Below, piece by piece: positions 23,880 to 23,902 of a stretch of 23,902 nt of DNA (the first letter of the stretch is position 1; the number at the start of each line of letters is the position of its first letter). Source of the stretch: JBCBWG01 sp964579305 (GTDB lineage: Bacteria; Pseudomonadota; Alphaproteobacteria; Rhizobiales; Hyphomicrobiaceae); assembly GCA_964579305.1 (NCBI GenBank), contig CAZOGY010000049.1, positions 1 through 23,902 of the forward strand, written 5' to 3'. The notes below the pieces were generated by a model that saw nothing but the letters and a program-made list of their open reading frames with translations, was not told the DNA's origin and did not search any database. Position numbers and translations under genes: made by a program.

Positions 23880-23902
23880 CTCTGTTGCGCTCACGGGCCG
23901 TT

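Overview
This window looks like chromosomal DNA from an alphaproteobacterium, probably in the broad Hyphomicrobiales (Rhizobiales) area. The evidence is the high GC content, a LexA box of the alphaproteobacterial form GTTC-N7-GTTC, an imuA-imuB-dnaE2 mutagenesis cassette, a rhizobial-type ThiO, a fused one-chain indolepyruvate:ferredoxin oxidoreductase and a DUF2853 protein. No rRNA, tRNA, CRISPR array, transposase, integrase or phage gene was seen.

Left part, 1-9484, minus strand: five genes are packed end to end and read leftward. They are imuA, imuB, dnaE2, ggt (periplasmic gamma-glutamyltransferase) and thiO (glycine oxidase for thiazole synthesis). A clean LexA box sits just upstream of imuA. 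The gaps are 4 bp and 9 bp or are replaced by overlaps, so ggt and thiO may be transcribed together with the SOS mutagenesis genes. The window may cut a sixth gene, possibly thiS, just after its start codon.

Middle part, 9700-16730, plus strand: a YkuD L,D-transpeptidase, an exported thioredoxin-like CxxC protein, a Tat-exported TRAP-type solute-binding protein without its membrane partners, a DUF2853 protein, a 547-bp non-coding stretch, and the 1166-residue indolepyruvate:ferredoxin oxidoreductase.

Island-like part, 16780-20050: a visibly more AT-rich stretch with its own candidate promoter. It carries a 776-residue, strongly expanded AMP nucleosidase homologue. In this protein the catalytic Asp of the VSDK motif reads Glu, and extra segments are inserted at several places. 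It is followed by a 180-residue protein I cannot assign. This pair is the best candidate in the window for something undescribed. A lone Flp-type pilin gene follows.

Right part, 20364-23758: a lactonase of the SMP-30/gluconolactonase family (minus strand) and a uronate dehydrogenase (plus strand) are divergent. Together they would carry out the first two steps of oxidative uronate breakdown, namely oxidation to an aldarolactone and lactone opening. Next comes serA (D-3-phosphoglycerate dehydrogenase) with a strong intrinsic terminator. A compact 35-nt imperfect palindrome near the window end looks like a dispersed repeat unit.
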